From positions 11,820,001 through 11,884,000 of the forward strand of contig WPIO01000005.1 in the NCBI GenBank assembly GCA_009760855.2: a stretch of 64,000 nucleotides of DNA, written 5' to 3'. How positions within the stretch are numbered: position 1 is the first letter of the stretch; every line of letters starts with the position of its first letter. Of this stretch, positions 31,321-42,949 are shown in pieces. The stretch is from Cristatella mucedo. Taxonomy: Eukaryota > Bryozoa > Phylactolaemata > Cristatellidae. The translations under genes were made by a program, and so were the position numbers. Below the pieces are notes generated by a model, which was given only the letters and a program-made list of their open reading frames with translations, did no database searches and was not told where the DNA came from.

Positions 31321-31420
31321 TCTATACAGTTCCTAACGATTATAACTTAGGAACCGCTGCTAAGCTATAAAAACTTTCATAATCTGGCTGAATTAGCACA
31401 CGAACGTTTCACATCTCACT
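31321..31420 (+). repeat. Repeat D copy 2
   Basis: CAGTTCCTAACGATTATAAC followed by TTAGGAACCGCTGCTAAGC. Same core and hairpin as 4241-4330 and 40940-41040, then ACACGAACGTTTC-type text that is also partly shared. Confidence 0.5.
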
Positions 31421-31579
31421 CCTTTTAAGCTACGTCCTTTGTCAATCAGCGAATTAACGCAACTCATTAATTCGTAGTCACCGAAATCATTAAGGTTGAA
31501 GAAGTACCAGACTGACGCCGTTACTTCTAGGTTCTCTTAGGTTGTTATGTAAAACGCGAATGCCAGACATAATTATAAT

Positions 31580-32157
31580 AGTAGTAATAATGCACTTGAT
31601 AAAGCACCCTCAGAGAACTCAATATCTTTCTATGCGCTTTAGATTTGCTGCAAAGGGAAACGCAACTGAATGGTGAGCAATATCATGCTTGATGAACAAC
31701 ATGAACAACGTGGTTAGGAGTGACGTGCACAGGGTAAGCAGGCAAGTGTGGTTAATGGCAGCATGCACAGTGTCAACATGCATAAGCACATGAGGGACGA
31801 ATCACAGGGACCCACTCAATGCTGTCCTAAATAGGTGTGTTTTTAAGCTCTTTTTAAATGTGGTCAAGTCAGGGGATGTTCAGACGCAAGTCGGGAGTGA
31901 GTTCCAGGCTTTGGGAGCGTACGCACTAAATGCACGGTCTCCAAAGGATTTGAGGTTTGTACGAGGTATTGGTAGACTGTTGGATTCCGAAAAGCGGGTG
32001 GTACGATGCTTGGCCTGGTTGGGGAGTAGATCTGAGAGATAGGCTGGAGCCAAAGAATGAAGTGACCTAAATGTGTGCGACAAAACCTTTAAGTTAATCC
32101 GTTGCTTGACTGGTAGCCAGTGCAGGTCGGCGAGAGGTGGTGTGATGTGGCAACTGC
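31580..32157 (-). mobile_element. LINE-A copy, 5'-truncated
   Basis: 3' signature GATAAAGCACCCTCAGAGAA, then - strand coding HTFRSLHSLAPAYLSDLLPN, FGDRAFSAYAPKAWNSLPTC and LADLHWLPVKQRINLKVLSH. It stops abruptly at about 32157, where the CpG-rich block begins. Confidence 0.82.
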
Positions 32158-32159
32158 GT

Positions 32160-34500
32160 ATTGAGACGAACGTTCGTAAACGTAGCAAAGGGATATCGCG
32201 ATCGCCTAACGATCGTGATGCGAATAGCTTCAAAATGGCCCAAGAAACGACAGCGCCGGCCGCCCCCCCAGCCGTTGAACAGAGAAGCAGAGTCTGACCT
32301 GCTTCCGTTCTCGATTCTCGCCACGCTTCGTTTGAAAGAAAGGGCGCGAGGCTCGCGGTAACGACTGCGTCGGAAAGTGCGCCCGACGCCCCAGCCCGCT
32401 GCTTCGAAAGCCCGTTAGGGTAAGTCCGGTCACCCTCATTTTGTTCTCGGTCTGCTACCGGTCTAATGCCGGCGTAATGTGCTCGTCGAGGGGCGTCGTC
32501 TCTCAGAGAGGCCGATATTCGGCGGGTGCGCGGGCGAGGCCTCCGCCCAGACTTCGCTGCGTCAGCAAGACCCTGACATCGCCCATACGCGGGCGCGCAC
32601 CCTATCGATTATGAGAAACGAATTAGTGGGTAATTTCCTTTGTCGCGTCCTCTAACGGCTGCTGCTTAACGCAATTGTCACGCGCAGTCCAAATGTCCGC
32701 TAGCGGCTCGATCGGCGCTCTCCGGCCCCTCCCCTACCGAGTCGGCGTCCGCAGCCGATTAACCGCCTCCGCCAGACGGGAAGAGGGCTGGCGTGACCCC
32801 GCGAGCCCCTGGGCGTGCGCCCGCGCAGAGGCCGGCGCGACGCGCTCCGCGGTCGCGCGCGACCGGCAGCCACGTGCCGACTCGCCGACGCACTTTCCCG
32901 CGAGCCCGCTCACGTCTGGCGGGGGTCGTCCGTACGACATGCGCGTGAGAATGCGCGCTCGCACGCTACGCCCACCGCTGCGGCGAGCCGTCTGATCGAT
33001 GAGAGTAGCCCGGAAAATATCTAACGAGGTTATGAGACGAGCTTCTACTTTATCTGAAGAGGCGGCCTCTTGGACGCGGCCGTTTTCAAGACCCGGCGAG
33101 CGTGCACCAGTGAAGCGGCTCTGACTACCAGCCCTCCGCCTCTCCGACATGGACCTAGGTGCGGCTGTGACGGCAACGGCGGAGCTGCGATCTGTGCGGC
33201 TCGGTGTGCGCCCGACGCTAGTACGCCCGCCGCACCAGCAGAGCGTCAGCTCCGACCGCGGCAGCCGCAGGAGAAGAGCGTCGTGGCTGCAACAGGGAGC
33301 GGCGGCCGTGAGCCGATGGCTTTCCGGTGAGACTACTCAGATGCTTCCGCTTGTAGTGCCCCTGTTGGCAGCCGCTGCAGCCACTGCAGCGGCAGCGGCG
33401 GTGGCTACGGCGGCGGTGGCTACGGCGGCGGTGGCCACGGCGGTGGCTCAGTTGGCGGCGGTCGCCGGCCGGGGGGGGGAGAGTGACAGCGGCTACGAGG
33501 GGTGGCGATCGCTACGGAGGAAGGGATTCGGTAGATGGCAACGGGGGGAGGGGCGGCAGCGGCAACTGAGGGACGTTGTTGCGACGGGGGGGGGGGGGTC
33601 GGCGGCTGCTTCGCTGTAGGTGGCTACGCGCACGGCAGAGGCTACGGGGCAGCTACAGGAGCGGTTACGGGGGCGGCGACGACGGTGGATGCTGGAGGTG
33701 AAGGCAGCTGCAGTAACGGCGACAGATGCTGTCGCAAAGACGCCGACATCATTCTGTGAGGAGCAAGGAGCGACCGCGGTCGCTTCGACCGCCAGGTCTC
33801 TAGCGCCCGAGGGCCTTTGAGGCGGCACGCCGCCGCCCACGTAGGCGCGTTCCTTTTTGCCGACGCCCCTAGCTAGCCTGGCGGCGGTCGTGTGCCGCTG
33901 CGGGGACGGCCGCCCGCGCGCGGCGCTCGGTTGCCGGGGAACGCATGCGTGGCCGCAGCCCCCGAGTGAACCGCCCGGGTAAAGGTGCCGAGTGCAACGA
34001 CAGACGGAGCGTCCGCGGTCGGACTGCGAAGCCTGCCTGCTCGCTCGCTCCTTCAGCGTGAATTTCGCGTCGAGCCTGCCTGTAAGCGAGTGGGGGGGGG
34101 GGAAGGCCCGCGGCCTGACCCGGACTGCGGTAGCTATCTAGAATCGTGTAGGGATTCCGTAAAAAAGGGCAATACAGGAAATAACGAGCCGCGTCCTCTG
34201 CCAAGTGCGAGGAGGATGGAGGAGGAGCGCTGACTTGTTCAGCCCAGCCAGCCGGAGCCGATAGGCCGCTGAGAGGCACTACTCTGGAAGGCGCCCCGCG
34301 GGAGCCGATGCTTGGCCACCGGCTGCCTTGCATCAGCAAGTGCCGACTGTTGTAATGGCATCAATCTTCGCAGGCTGCGCAAGGGAACCGTACGGCAGTG
34401 GCCGACTAATATGGCCAAATCGAGCGACCGTAGTGAAGCAGCTAGCTGCTGCAATCGCGGATCATTCGAAGAAAAAAAGCCTCGCGCTCACATCGCGGGA
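32160..34500. other. CpG-rich block, candidate promoter region or unrecognised 5' exon
   Basis: About 2.3 kb of GC-rich, CpG-dense sequence between two LINE-A copies, with none of the window's repeat families inside it. Many frames are open on both strands because of base composition. The longest + frame (33149-33619) is Ala/Arg-rich. No CaV2 N-terminal motif or other family was recognised. It lies 20 kb upstream of the first visible CaV2 exon on the same strand, so it could be that gene's promoter, but this is only inference. Confidence 0.4.
33361..33480 (+). repeat. GGC-rich tract coding Gly-Gly-Tyr repeats in one frame
   Basis: A 15-base unit of the form GGCGGCGGTGGCTAC repeats from about 33390 to 33440. 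Frame 2 reads SGGGYGGGGYGGGGHGGG, resembling the glycine-rich tails of RNA-binding proteins; the overlapping frame reads AVATAAVATAAV. Downstream text to about 33690 contains more RGG/GYGG-like patches with stops between them. Confidence 0.5.
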
Positions 34501-34877
34501 ACCAGGTTAAATTAGATATGGCGTGTAGTTTGATTGCCGTCGCAGGCAGCGTGGAATGCCCACCGATGACCAACACCACCAGTTTATTTCACTACGCAGG
34601 TAGCGGAGGGAAGCACGACTCTCCTCGCCCCTCTCGCCCACCAGAGTCCCCCGCGACTCCCTTGTCATAACAATCGCTAACAGCACTTCCCGGCCGCACA
34701 CCGCATCGGATGTCGCAGCCCACTAGTACAAAGATCAGGGGCAAAGCCACATTTAAACGAAACCACACACTGTACGCTTCATTCTAACGCAACTTCAGTT
34801 TCAGAATCTTAATTAAATTCTAACATCCTTCGTCAAGATCATTAAATGTTGGTACAATGGCACGATGATCGTTAATA

Positions 34878-35495
34878 ATAATAATAATAATATTGCACTT
34901 GATAAAGCGCCCTCAGAGAACTTAATCTCTTTCTAGGCGCTTTACATTTGCTGCAAAGTGATACGCAATATAATAGTAAGTAAAATCATGCTTGAAAAAC
35001 AAACAAAATGAATAACATGGTTAGGGGTTACATGCACTGGGTCAGCATGCAAATGTGGTTAGTGGCAGCATGAACAGTGTCAGCACGCATAAGCACATCG
35101 AGGACGAATCACAAGGACCCACTAAATGCTGTCCTAAATAGGTATGTTTTTAAGTTTCTTTTAAATGTGGTCAGGTCAGGGGATGTTCTGATGCAGGTCG
35201 GGAGGGAGTTCCAGGCTGTGGGAGCATACGAGCTAAATGCACGGTCTCCAAAGGATTTAAGGTTTGTACGAGGTATTTCTAGACTGTTGGATTCCGAACA
35301 GCGAGTGGTACGATGCTTTGCCTGATGGGGTAGTATATCTGAAAGATAGGCTGGAGCCATAGAATGAAGAGACCTAAAAGTGAGCGACAAAACCTTGAAG
35401 TCAATACGTTGCTTGACTGGTAACCAGTGCAGGTCGGCGAGAAGTGGAGTAATGTGGCAACTGCGACGCTCACGACAGACAAGCCGTTCTATCGG
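34878..35495 (-). mobile_element. LINE-A copy, 5'-truncated
   Basis: AAT repeat, GATAAAGCGCCCTCAGAGAA, then on - LTFRSLHSMAPAYLSDILPH, SSYAPTAWNSLPTCIRTSPD and LTTFKRNLKTYLFRTAFSGS. Nearly intact C-terminal frame (35109-35510). Ends at about 35495. Confidence 0.85.
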
Positions 35496-35680
35496 TTTTC
35501 GATACATCAACAGTCATTTATTCCGAAGGGATATATTCCACGTTTAGGAATTATGACTCTCCGACCCTTACCGTGTCCGCGCTTCTTGTACCCTAACACA
35601 GCGCTCCACTGGCCGCCCCTTGGACATGACGCGCATCAGCGCAGTAATACACAGGCTTTTCGGGAAGACGGCGAGGCTAT

Positions 35681-35866
35681 TAAAAAAAAAAAAATACTAG
35701 CTGATTTAACAGCCTCTTTTGTATAGCTGCAGAAAAGCCTTTACGGCTATCTCCACCGCTTGCGGCGGCGATAAAGAATCGTCCACCGTAGGGTTCGAGC
35801 CCACGACCTCGGGACCGAGATCGTGGAAAGCAACCACCTTACGTAGTGTGCCATCGAGGCTCACCG
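35681..35866 (-). mobile_element. SINE-2 copy, near full length
   Basis: On -: GGTGAGCCTCGATGGCACAC head, ACGATCTCGGTCCCGAGGTC, GTGGGCTCGAACCCTACGG B-box region, then GCCGTAAAGGCTTTTCTG, TATACAAAAGAGGCTGTTAA and ATCAGCTAG, ending in a long A/T run. Confidence 0.75.
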
Positions 35867-36285
35867 ATACCTCTCTTTTGAACGCCCCGTCGCCGTCCGC
35901 GTCGATTTAGAAGGCTGACTAGGGCGTTTACTCTTACTGCGACAACATCGTCGAGTAAGCCGCATTACCATGCTCAAATCGATAAACAGTTGTTATACAC
36001 GAATATTCTATTATTTAGCTGTTTACGTCTTCGTACGCACGCATGCGAACACATGTCTTACTGCGCGTTGTTTCTACTCCGTAAGGCTTTCGCGGCGCGG
36101 CATTGTCTCCTCTTGAAATCTTTTGCCTAACTTAGCCAAGAAGTGAGAGCCAGATGGACGCGCGTGCAGAACTCGAACAAGTGTGTCTCGTGAGTGGTGA
36201 AAGTAACCAGTGGACTCGGGCTGCGTTCGTGGTCGGTCGGAGCAACGCTACGCCTAATTGGCACTCCATCACTGTCCTTACCTCC
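35867..36285. other. Unassigned sequence
   Basis: No gene recognised. The + frame starting at 36154 runs straight into the CT microsatellite and is not credible as a protein. Confidence 0.4.
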
Positions 36286-36287
36286 TC

Positions 36288-36356
36288 TCTCTCCCTCTCT
36301 CTCCCTCTCTATCTCTCTATATATCTCTCTCTCTCTCTCTCCCTCTCTCTCTCCCC

Positions 36357-36390
<34 letters not shown>

Positions 36391-36433
36391 CGCTCTCTCT
36401 CTCTCTCTCTATCCTTCTTTCTCCCTGCCTCTG

Positions 36434-36516
<83 letters not shown>
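36288..36516. repeat. (CT)n microsatellite, about 230 bases
   Basis: Imperfect CT/TC dinucleotide repeat with a few CCCTCT, TATCT and TGCCTCTGCC interruptions in the first two thirds and a nearly pure run from 36440 to 36513. Confidence 0.98.
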
Positions 36517-36519
<3 letters not shown>

Positions 36520-36971
36520 AGGCTGCTATAGCTGCTTGGCGTCGGTCCGGTCTCGGTTGTACTGGCGATGTGCTTAATTCAGCATGCACAGCGGACTCTT
36601 GAGCTCACAAGTAGTACTTAAGCTACATCTATAGCAGCATTAGTCAAGGTAATTACATGGCATACCAAGCTGCTCCATTACATTGGCTAATTGACAAAAA
36701 TTGATCGCGATTGAGGTCAGAGCGAGAGGCTCCGAGCGTGACTTGGCAGTCGATGTTTGAGAATGAGCGAGCGCTTCGGATGATTTCTCTAATCTCTCAA
36801 AACTAGGCGCCCTCAAAATACCCTGGCCTTGACCTTAGTGAACGTGACGTGCCTACTCCGTACGAGCGGCCGCACGTTTGCCGACGACGATTCTGCGCGG
36901 TCTCTGCCAGCGGAGCGCAACCGACGTCCCCCAGTCGGCGGAAAGCACGAAAGCTGCTGGCGCTAACTGTC

Positions 36972-36994
36972 GCACTGGAGCTCCGCTCCAGTGC
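36972..36994. other. Perfect 10-base hairpin with 3-base loop
   Basis: GCACTGGAGC (36972-36981), loop TCC, GCTCCAGTGC (36985-36994). No T-run or gene end is next to it, so it is not a terminator. Confidence 0.6.
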
Positions 36995-37338
36995 GCAGCG
37001 AGCGGTTCTAGCGAGCAGCAGCTTACAGCCAGCTAGTGCCGCTGTGCCGTCGTACAGGTCGGCGGCGCTAAAGTGGTCAATGAGGGAATGCGGAAGCGCA
37101 GCTTGGAGCCTGCAGAGAAGCTGCACCGAAGCTCGCTAGCCGGCTATCGAGCGAAGTGTCGGAGCGACGTGGCGCTGTGGCGAGGAGCAGAGCTCGTGTC
37201 GGGACGCAGCTCGGGCGGCGGCGGCGGCAGCGGCGAGGCAGGAGCGAGCAGCGAGGCAACGGGCTAGCCCCCTCACTTCCCTTCTCTTCATGCTGCTGTT
37301 TTCGCAAAAAAAGCCGCCGATTTGCTCGTACTCGGTAC

Positions 37339-37345
37339 ACACACA

Positions 37346-37393
<48 letters not shown>

Positions 37394-37402
37394 CACACAC
37401 AC
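37339..37402. repeat. (ACGC)n / (AC)n microsatellite
   Basis: About nine ACGC/GCAC units followed by about eleven AC units. Unit composition changes abruptly at about 37380. Confidence 0.95.
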
Positions 37403-38237
37403 GTATATACAGCGATTTTATATTTTCATAAAGTAGTCTACTCAGGTGTGAGCCCTTCAATGAAACAGCGATCGGCAGCCTCCGTACTCTTCAGTCAGCA
37501 ATCCGCTTTTGCTCAGCTCGGAAGCCTGCTGAGCCGACCTGCCGAAAGTTGCCTTCCTGTCCCGATTGGCGCCTTAGAGCAAGCAGCTTCTTGGCCGCCG
37601 ACGGTAATGTCAGCTTTTCTAGCGGAACTGACGGCCGTTCTTTGGTTCCTTCCCGTGATCTGAGCCTGGCAATATGGTATGAACATTGGCCCACACACTG
37701 GCGAGCACAGGTCACCGGATGTGAGAATTGTCGAGAGCGTCGCCCGTTTGCCATGGGCCAGCCGCGGCCGTCAACAGGTAACACGATGGCGGATTCTGGA
37801 CAGTGAAATTGCACGCTCGAATCGTTCCGGTGGTAGGACTATTCACCGGGCAAAGATGTGTCAAAACCGAGCGGGCCACCACTGCCTTTTTGGCTCTTCC
37901 AGCCGAACGGCAACTCGAAGGGCGTTTTTAAGCTTCGTAATTGAGGCCTACTGTAAATGTGGCACCGCTAAGCTTGTGTATCCCTTCCATGTCACCAGCA
38001 ATAACCATTTGGTACAATATGAACATTTAGTACCAAGATCTCGGCGGCCCGGTATTTGTTCTAATCGACTGGCTGGCGGCTCGCAACTCGATTTACCTCG
38101 CAGAGGCCCCAGTCTCAGCTAGCTACCGAAGCGATGCCGCATGCTTAAAAAGTTCGTAGGCACTAGCTAGCAAGGCTGTACAATTTATAAATAATGTGTT
38201 ATTTTATTTTTATCGGTAAAAACTTCTTTAAGTGGTG

Positions 38238-38335
38238 CAATGGCCAATCCTTTATTGTTCACTGCAAGCAGTGTTGATAGTCGCTCGGGGTCTTCTGCCG
38301 CTACATCAGTGGCGATGTTGGATCAGCTAACTTTA
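38238..38335 (+). mobile_element. SINE-2 3' fragment (decayed)
   Basis: GGCCAATCCTTTATTGTTCA, CTGCAAGCAGTGTTGATAGT and TCTTCTGCCGCTACATCAGT correspond to the SINE-2 body; no B box remains. Confidence 0.55.
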
Positions 38336-38339
38336 AAAA

Positions 38340-39530
38340 GAGATTGCTTCCGATAAATAAGATTCTGTTGAATCTTGCGGAGCCTCTGCAGCATCAGGTT
38401 TCTCCTTCTTTTTTGAATCACAGATGCAGCACTTGAATTGCCACTCGGCTCTTCCTTCTGCAAGCTTTGCAGCCATAGGTGCCGCAACCGCGGAGCGTAC
38501 ATCGTGTTAGTGTCGGCGCCTCGCCGCTGAACGAGAGCATTGCCTCGACGGTAGCAAGCCAAGCGGACGCTGCCTATCCACACGTTCGTATGGACGATAG
38601 CTACTTTAGCTGACTGTACCCGACTTCCCATCTGTTCGGATTTGTGTACATGCGATTAGTTTGTCTGGTTCACAGGCTCACAGAAGCCACTCGTAAGCTG
38701 GCTTCGTTTGAGTGGTAATTATGCCGATCAGTGATCTGCGTGATGCTATTTAGCCACTATTTAATGTACCGCAGGCCGACACCCCCACTGGGAGTTAACC
38801 AATTGCCAAGCCGTACTACCCCTTGTTGACTTAGTGGCATTGACGATGCCCCAAGGGCTTGACTGCCAGCCAGAGGTCGACGCGTGGAGCCTGCGCTGTT
38901 TGCTTGAGCCGTGGCTTGTTCGTTAGCTTATTGTGTGCGTCAGGCGGCAGAGCGTCAGGCGGCCTAGCGCTGCTCGGCTAGCCCCGTCGTGGCATTGGTC
39001 ATAACTGCTCTTCGATAGCGAGTTCGATAAGGGCTCTTCGTTGCGAGTGGCCAGAATATTTCGCGAATATTAAACTACCCGAGCTGTCCAGGAATTGCTC
39101 AGTTGATGTGCGATGGGTTGGCGACAAATCCTTACTCAGAAAGATCATGCTCTGCTTCGCATCGGTTTGATGTACACAATTTAGGATGGCCGATTTCGGT
39201 CGCTCTGTAGCAGGCGCTAGAAACGCGTCGATGAGCGTGGATCAATTAAGGTCTAAGGGCTTGGGGATCAGTTCCGCCTTCTGATTAGCCAGAAACCGTA
39301 ATTAGCGGCACGGACGCAGGCTTGTCGCTGCGGCCGTGCTAAAACTTCTCTTTGACTCTACTGTCGGCTGCTTAATTAGCGATTAGACCGCGTCGTCTGT
39401 TTGCCTAGCATATGACATTGCGTACGAGCCATTTTATGGCTAGTGCGTGTTATCAATCGATGACGAATTCAACTAAAAATTCAACTATATAAAGTGTGCT
39501 GTTCGTATTTTAGCTTTTGCAAAGGACACC
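38340..39530. other. Unassigned sequence
   Basis: No gene assigned. The 102-codon - frame at 38323-38631 contains a basic segment (SVIQKRRRNLMLQRLRKIQQ) but overlaps the SINE-2 fragment and has no family match, so it is not called. Confidence 0.4.
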
Positions 39531-39533
39531 GAA

Positions 39534-40385
39534 CCAATAATAATAATAATAATAATAATACACTTGATACAGCGCCCTCAGAAAACTCAATCTCTTTCCA
39601 GGCACTTCACATTTGCTGCAAAAGAAACACGATCGAATGGTTAGTGGTATCGTGCTTGATAAACAACATGAATAGCATAGTTAGGGGTGACATGCACAGG
39701 GTCAGCATGCAAGTGTGGTTAGTGGCAGCATGCAAAAGTGTCACACGCATAAGCACATACAAGGACAAATCACAGGGACCCACTAAAGGCAGTCATAAAT
39801 AGGTGCGTTTTTATTTTCTTTTTAAATGTGGTCAAGTCAGGGGATGTCGTGACGCAAGTCGGGAGTGAGTTCCAGGCTTTGGGAGCATATGCACTAAATG
39901 CACGGCCTCCAAAGGATTTGAGGATTGTACGAGGTTTAGGTAAACAGTTAGATTCCGAAAAGGTTGGCTGGAGCCATAAAATGAAGGGACCAAAAAGTCG
40001 AAGACAAACTTTGAAGTCGATACTCAGCTTGGCTAGGAGCCAGTGCAGGTCGGCGAGAAGTGGTGTGATGTGGCAATTGCGGCGCTCACGAAAGACAAGC
40101 CTAGCTGCAGAGTTTTGCACCAGTTGTACGCGCCTGATTGCACATGCCAGTAGGCCAGCAAGCAGCGAGTTACGTAAGTCAAGACGGGATGTAACAAATG
40201 CATGGACCAACTTAGACCTGGTATCCTTATCTAAAGAAGCCCAGATTTTAGGACTGTTATGTATCTGAAAGTAGGCAGACTTGATTGTGGAGCTGATGTG
40301 GTTATCTAACGAGAGGTCACTTTGGAACATGACACTTGGATTTCGAGCAGATTCAACAGGAGATATACTGGTAAGCAAGCAAGTA
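39534..40385 (-). mobile_element. LINE-A copy, long C-terminal RT frame
   Basis: AAT repeat tail, then on - a 202-codon frame (39770-40378): SPVESARNPSVMFQSDLSLD, NHISSTIKSAYFQIHNSPKI, VHAFVTSRLDLRNSLLAGLL and LVQNSAARLVFRERRNCHIT, ending FSGSL. A small internal deletion removes the LSDLLPHQAKHRT region. 5'-truncated. Confidence 0.87.
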
Positions 40386-40407
40386 CGTGTACCTGGTCTT
40401 GGCCCAG

Positions 40408-40545
40408 AAGGTAAGGTGCAATGTATTCACGACCCAGGTCTTGGTGTTGAGTCATGCAGAGGCAATCCTTTGTTGCCCACTGGAAGCGTTGGTGATAGCC
40501 GTTCAGGGTCTTCTGCCGCTATACAAATGAAGCTGTTAAGTAAGA
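40408..40545 (+). mobile_element. SINE-2 copy (decayed)
   Basis: TTCACGACCCAGGTCTTGG, a damaged B box (TTGGTGTTGAGTCATG), then GGCAATCCTTTGTTGCCCAC and TCTTCTGCCGCTATACAAAT. Confidence 0.6.
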
Positions 40546-40939
40546 TTATATTTAATATTTAAGTAAATAATAATATAACTTACTCGCTACAACAGCATCA
40601 GAATTAACGTCTTTCGCTGAAACATAGCTCTCGGAACCGGCGCCTTTCCTTACAGACGTGTGACAGATGCAGGCGAAGCTGATGACTCAAAGCTCAAACA
40701 GGGAGTCGTAGTAGTGAACCCACATATGGAGGTATGGTGATAGTGGCAAGGTAAGGCAGCAATCAAAATAGTAGGTAGCGCGGCAGGGCAACAATCGGGA
40801 GCGCTAGGAAAAGGTCACTATACGGTAACTTCTTTACAGAACCAGCTATCGTGTACGACTCACTTCGAAGCCCTAACTATAGCCGAGCAACCTTCATTTT
40901 AAATGGGCTTCATACAAAAACTTAAGCTTAGACCATCAA

Positions 40940-41040
40940 ATATCCGGTTCCAAATGATCTTTATTCAGGAACCGCTGATAATTTTAATCACCGTCATGTT
41001 TAGAACAATTTAGGACAAACACACACACGCACGAATGTGT
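40940..41040 (+). repeat. Repeat D copy 3
   Basis: CCGGTTCCAAATGATCTTTA, then TTCAGGAACCGCTGATAATT. The GGTTCC/GGAACC stem is perfect in this copy. A short CA/CG run follows at about 41019-41033. Confidence 0.5.
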
Positions 41041-42168
41041 CGCTGCCCTATCTTTATTGTAAAGCCTTTAAAATAATAAATAATAAAAATAATAAAAAAT
41101 AAATTAAAAATAATAAAGCCTTTTTCAGCGGCCGGGATAATTAAAGAAGCTTAAGAAAAATTCTACGGAGGGGGTAACTTTTGGCTTCTTCGTACAGGCT
41201 CTAGCATGAACTGCAAGCAAAGATTTCCAGCAGCCTTCTTAAGAGTGTGGTTGCAGCTGTCTTTCCCTCACCTTCATCTACGACCGACGTCGCAGCATCG
41301 AGCTAGGCTTCACTGCGTTTTCTGAACGCTTGGTTTTCTTGAAGTCAGGTCAGGCTGGAGAAAGATATATTCAGCCTCAGCACTGTCTTGATAGGTACCC
41401 GAGACGATCTCAAACCTAGATCATGATTAGCACAAAGAGCACGAGAAGGAGAGAAACATGAATGCACTGTTGCCATCCATGCACTGTTGTGCAAGCGATT
41501 GAGACTTCGACTTATCATAATCATCTCAGTCATTTTCTCATCTGTTCAGTCTTGTTTCTCTTATAATCACTTAACAGTGCAGTATGGTAGACAGCATCCA
41601 GCACATCTCGTAGCTTTGCAGACATGCACTGGCAGACTTTAGAAACAAAGTGAACAATAAGTTATTGCGAGTGTGAACAGGAAGTTAAATCCATTTGATT
41701 TTACAAAAGGCCTAATTGCATTGTCGGAGCCTTTACGAAGTTGGTTGTAATTAAGGTCAATAAGATCTCGGCATCGCTTTCACCAGATTGAACTCTCAAT
41801 GATGTAAGTGACCTTTTAAAACGCTGAGGGTGCCTCGTGTACTTCAGGACAAGAAAAAAAGGCTTCCCGAGTAGGAAAAACAAGAAGAAGAGACTGGCCG
41901 GCCTTCTTGCCTCGGGTTGCATGTGATCTCGCAGTCAAAGCCGTGCAATCTGATCAGGGGGTAACTGCACAAAGATGACAGATATTTGAGATAGCATGGA
42001 TCGTTGGAGCGAACAGGATCTGAGGTGGCAGCGAGTCGTGAGGCATTCAAATGTGGAGATACAATCAAAGGCTGACGGTTCAAGAGGAGAACGCTGACAG
42101 AAGAAGCGCAAAGCGAAATGGAGCGCGATGAGACCAAACGATCTAGCCGCAGGGTCGGACTCACCGGG
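41041..42168. other. Unassigned sequence
   Basis: No gene recognised. An AAT/TAAAA low-complexity stretch at 41069-41120 is a degenerate microsatellite. Confidence 0.4.
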
Positions 42169-42288
42169 AATTTAGATTGGCGAAGGGTTGGGTATTTTGA
42201 TTGTCGAAGGGTCGGGAGTTTAGATTGGCTAAGGGTTGGGTATTTGGATTTGCGATCGGTCGGGAACTTGGATTTGTGAACTGCGTTC
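42169..42288. repeat. 24-base minisatellite, five units
   Basis: Units start at 42169, 42193, 42217, 42241 and 42265, of the form TATTTNGATTGNCGAAGGGT plus YGGG. The last unit is partly diverged. Because 24 is a multiple of 3, the + strand reads 8-residue repeats (REFRLAKG, WVFGFAIG, RELGFVN). Confidence 0.8.
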
Positions 42289-42949
42289 TGTGGAAGCTCA
42301 GGCTCAATACAAGGGAAAGAGAGGGTCAGGGTGTAGCAGACCTTACTAGTATGGTCCCCCCTGTAGGTACTGGTGACGCGTCAGCATGCGGTCCCGTGGT
42401 CCTGCTCCTAAAAACCTGTGCAATAGGTAGCATTCCATATTTAATTAGCAACGAACCAGGGAATAAGAGTAGCAACCAACAGTAGCGAACGACAGGTAGC
42501 AGGGAAGTGCTGGAATAAGCAGCAAATCGAAGAGACATATTTCGGGCAAGAATTTTGGAAATGAGTTAGTCATTTTAGGCCATTTGTTGCAAACTTAACT
42601 AAAGAAAATATAGCTTATTTAGGGTGATGAGAGAACGGATAGTGATAGCACTGTGCAGCACATTTGTTTTCTTCTTGGCTAGCAAGCGCTATTTTGCAGG
42701 AGCATACGCCTTAAAAAACAATGATCCTGATTATTCTCCACAAACTTTCCATTTGTGATCAGGAAATAAGAGACTTCATGAATCCGAGCCTGGTGAAGGT
42801 TTTAAATATAAAAATGGTACACCAAACAACAGACTCCCATGTCTTTACCTGACTGCCACTGCCTTATCTCCTGCCCCGGCCTGACATAGCGGGCTGCCGA
42901 GGTCTTTGCTACCCTTTCACGCAGACATGGGTAGAGTGTCTCTGCTTGT

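Larger units (their letters stand above)
36840..38130. other. CpG-rich unassigned block
   Basis: GC-rich, with several open frames on both strands that look compositional. It includes a perfect hairpin at 36972-36994 and the ACGC/AC microsatellite at 37339-37402. No domain was recognised and no repeat family member is present. Confidence 0.4.

Noticed and set aside
32675..33150. Overlapping ORFs of over 100 codons on both strands in the CpG island
   Set aside because: Compositional effect of few AT-rich stop codons; no domain, no splice model. Retained only as part of the island.
36154..36602. Leu/Ser-rich and Arg/Glu-rich ORFs of over 90 codons
   Set aside because: They are translations of the CT microsatellite in different frames and strands.
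37077..37460. Cys/Val-rich - strand ORF
   Set aside because: Arises from the ACGC/AC microsatellite and GC-rich flank; no domain.
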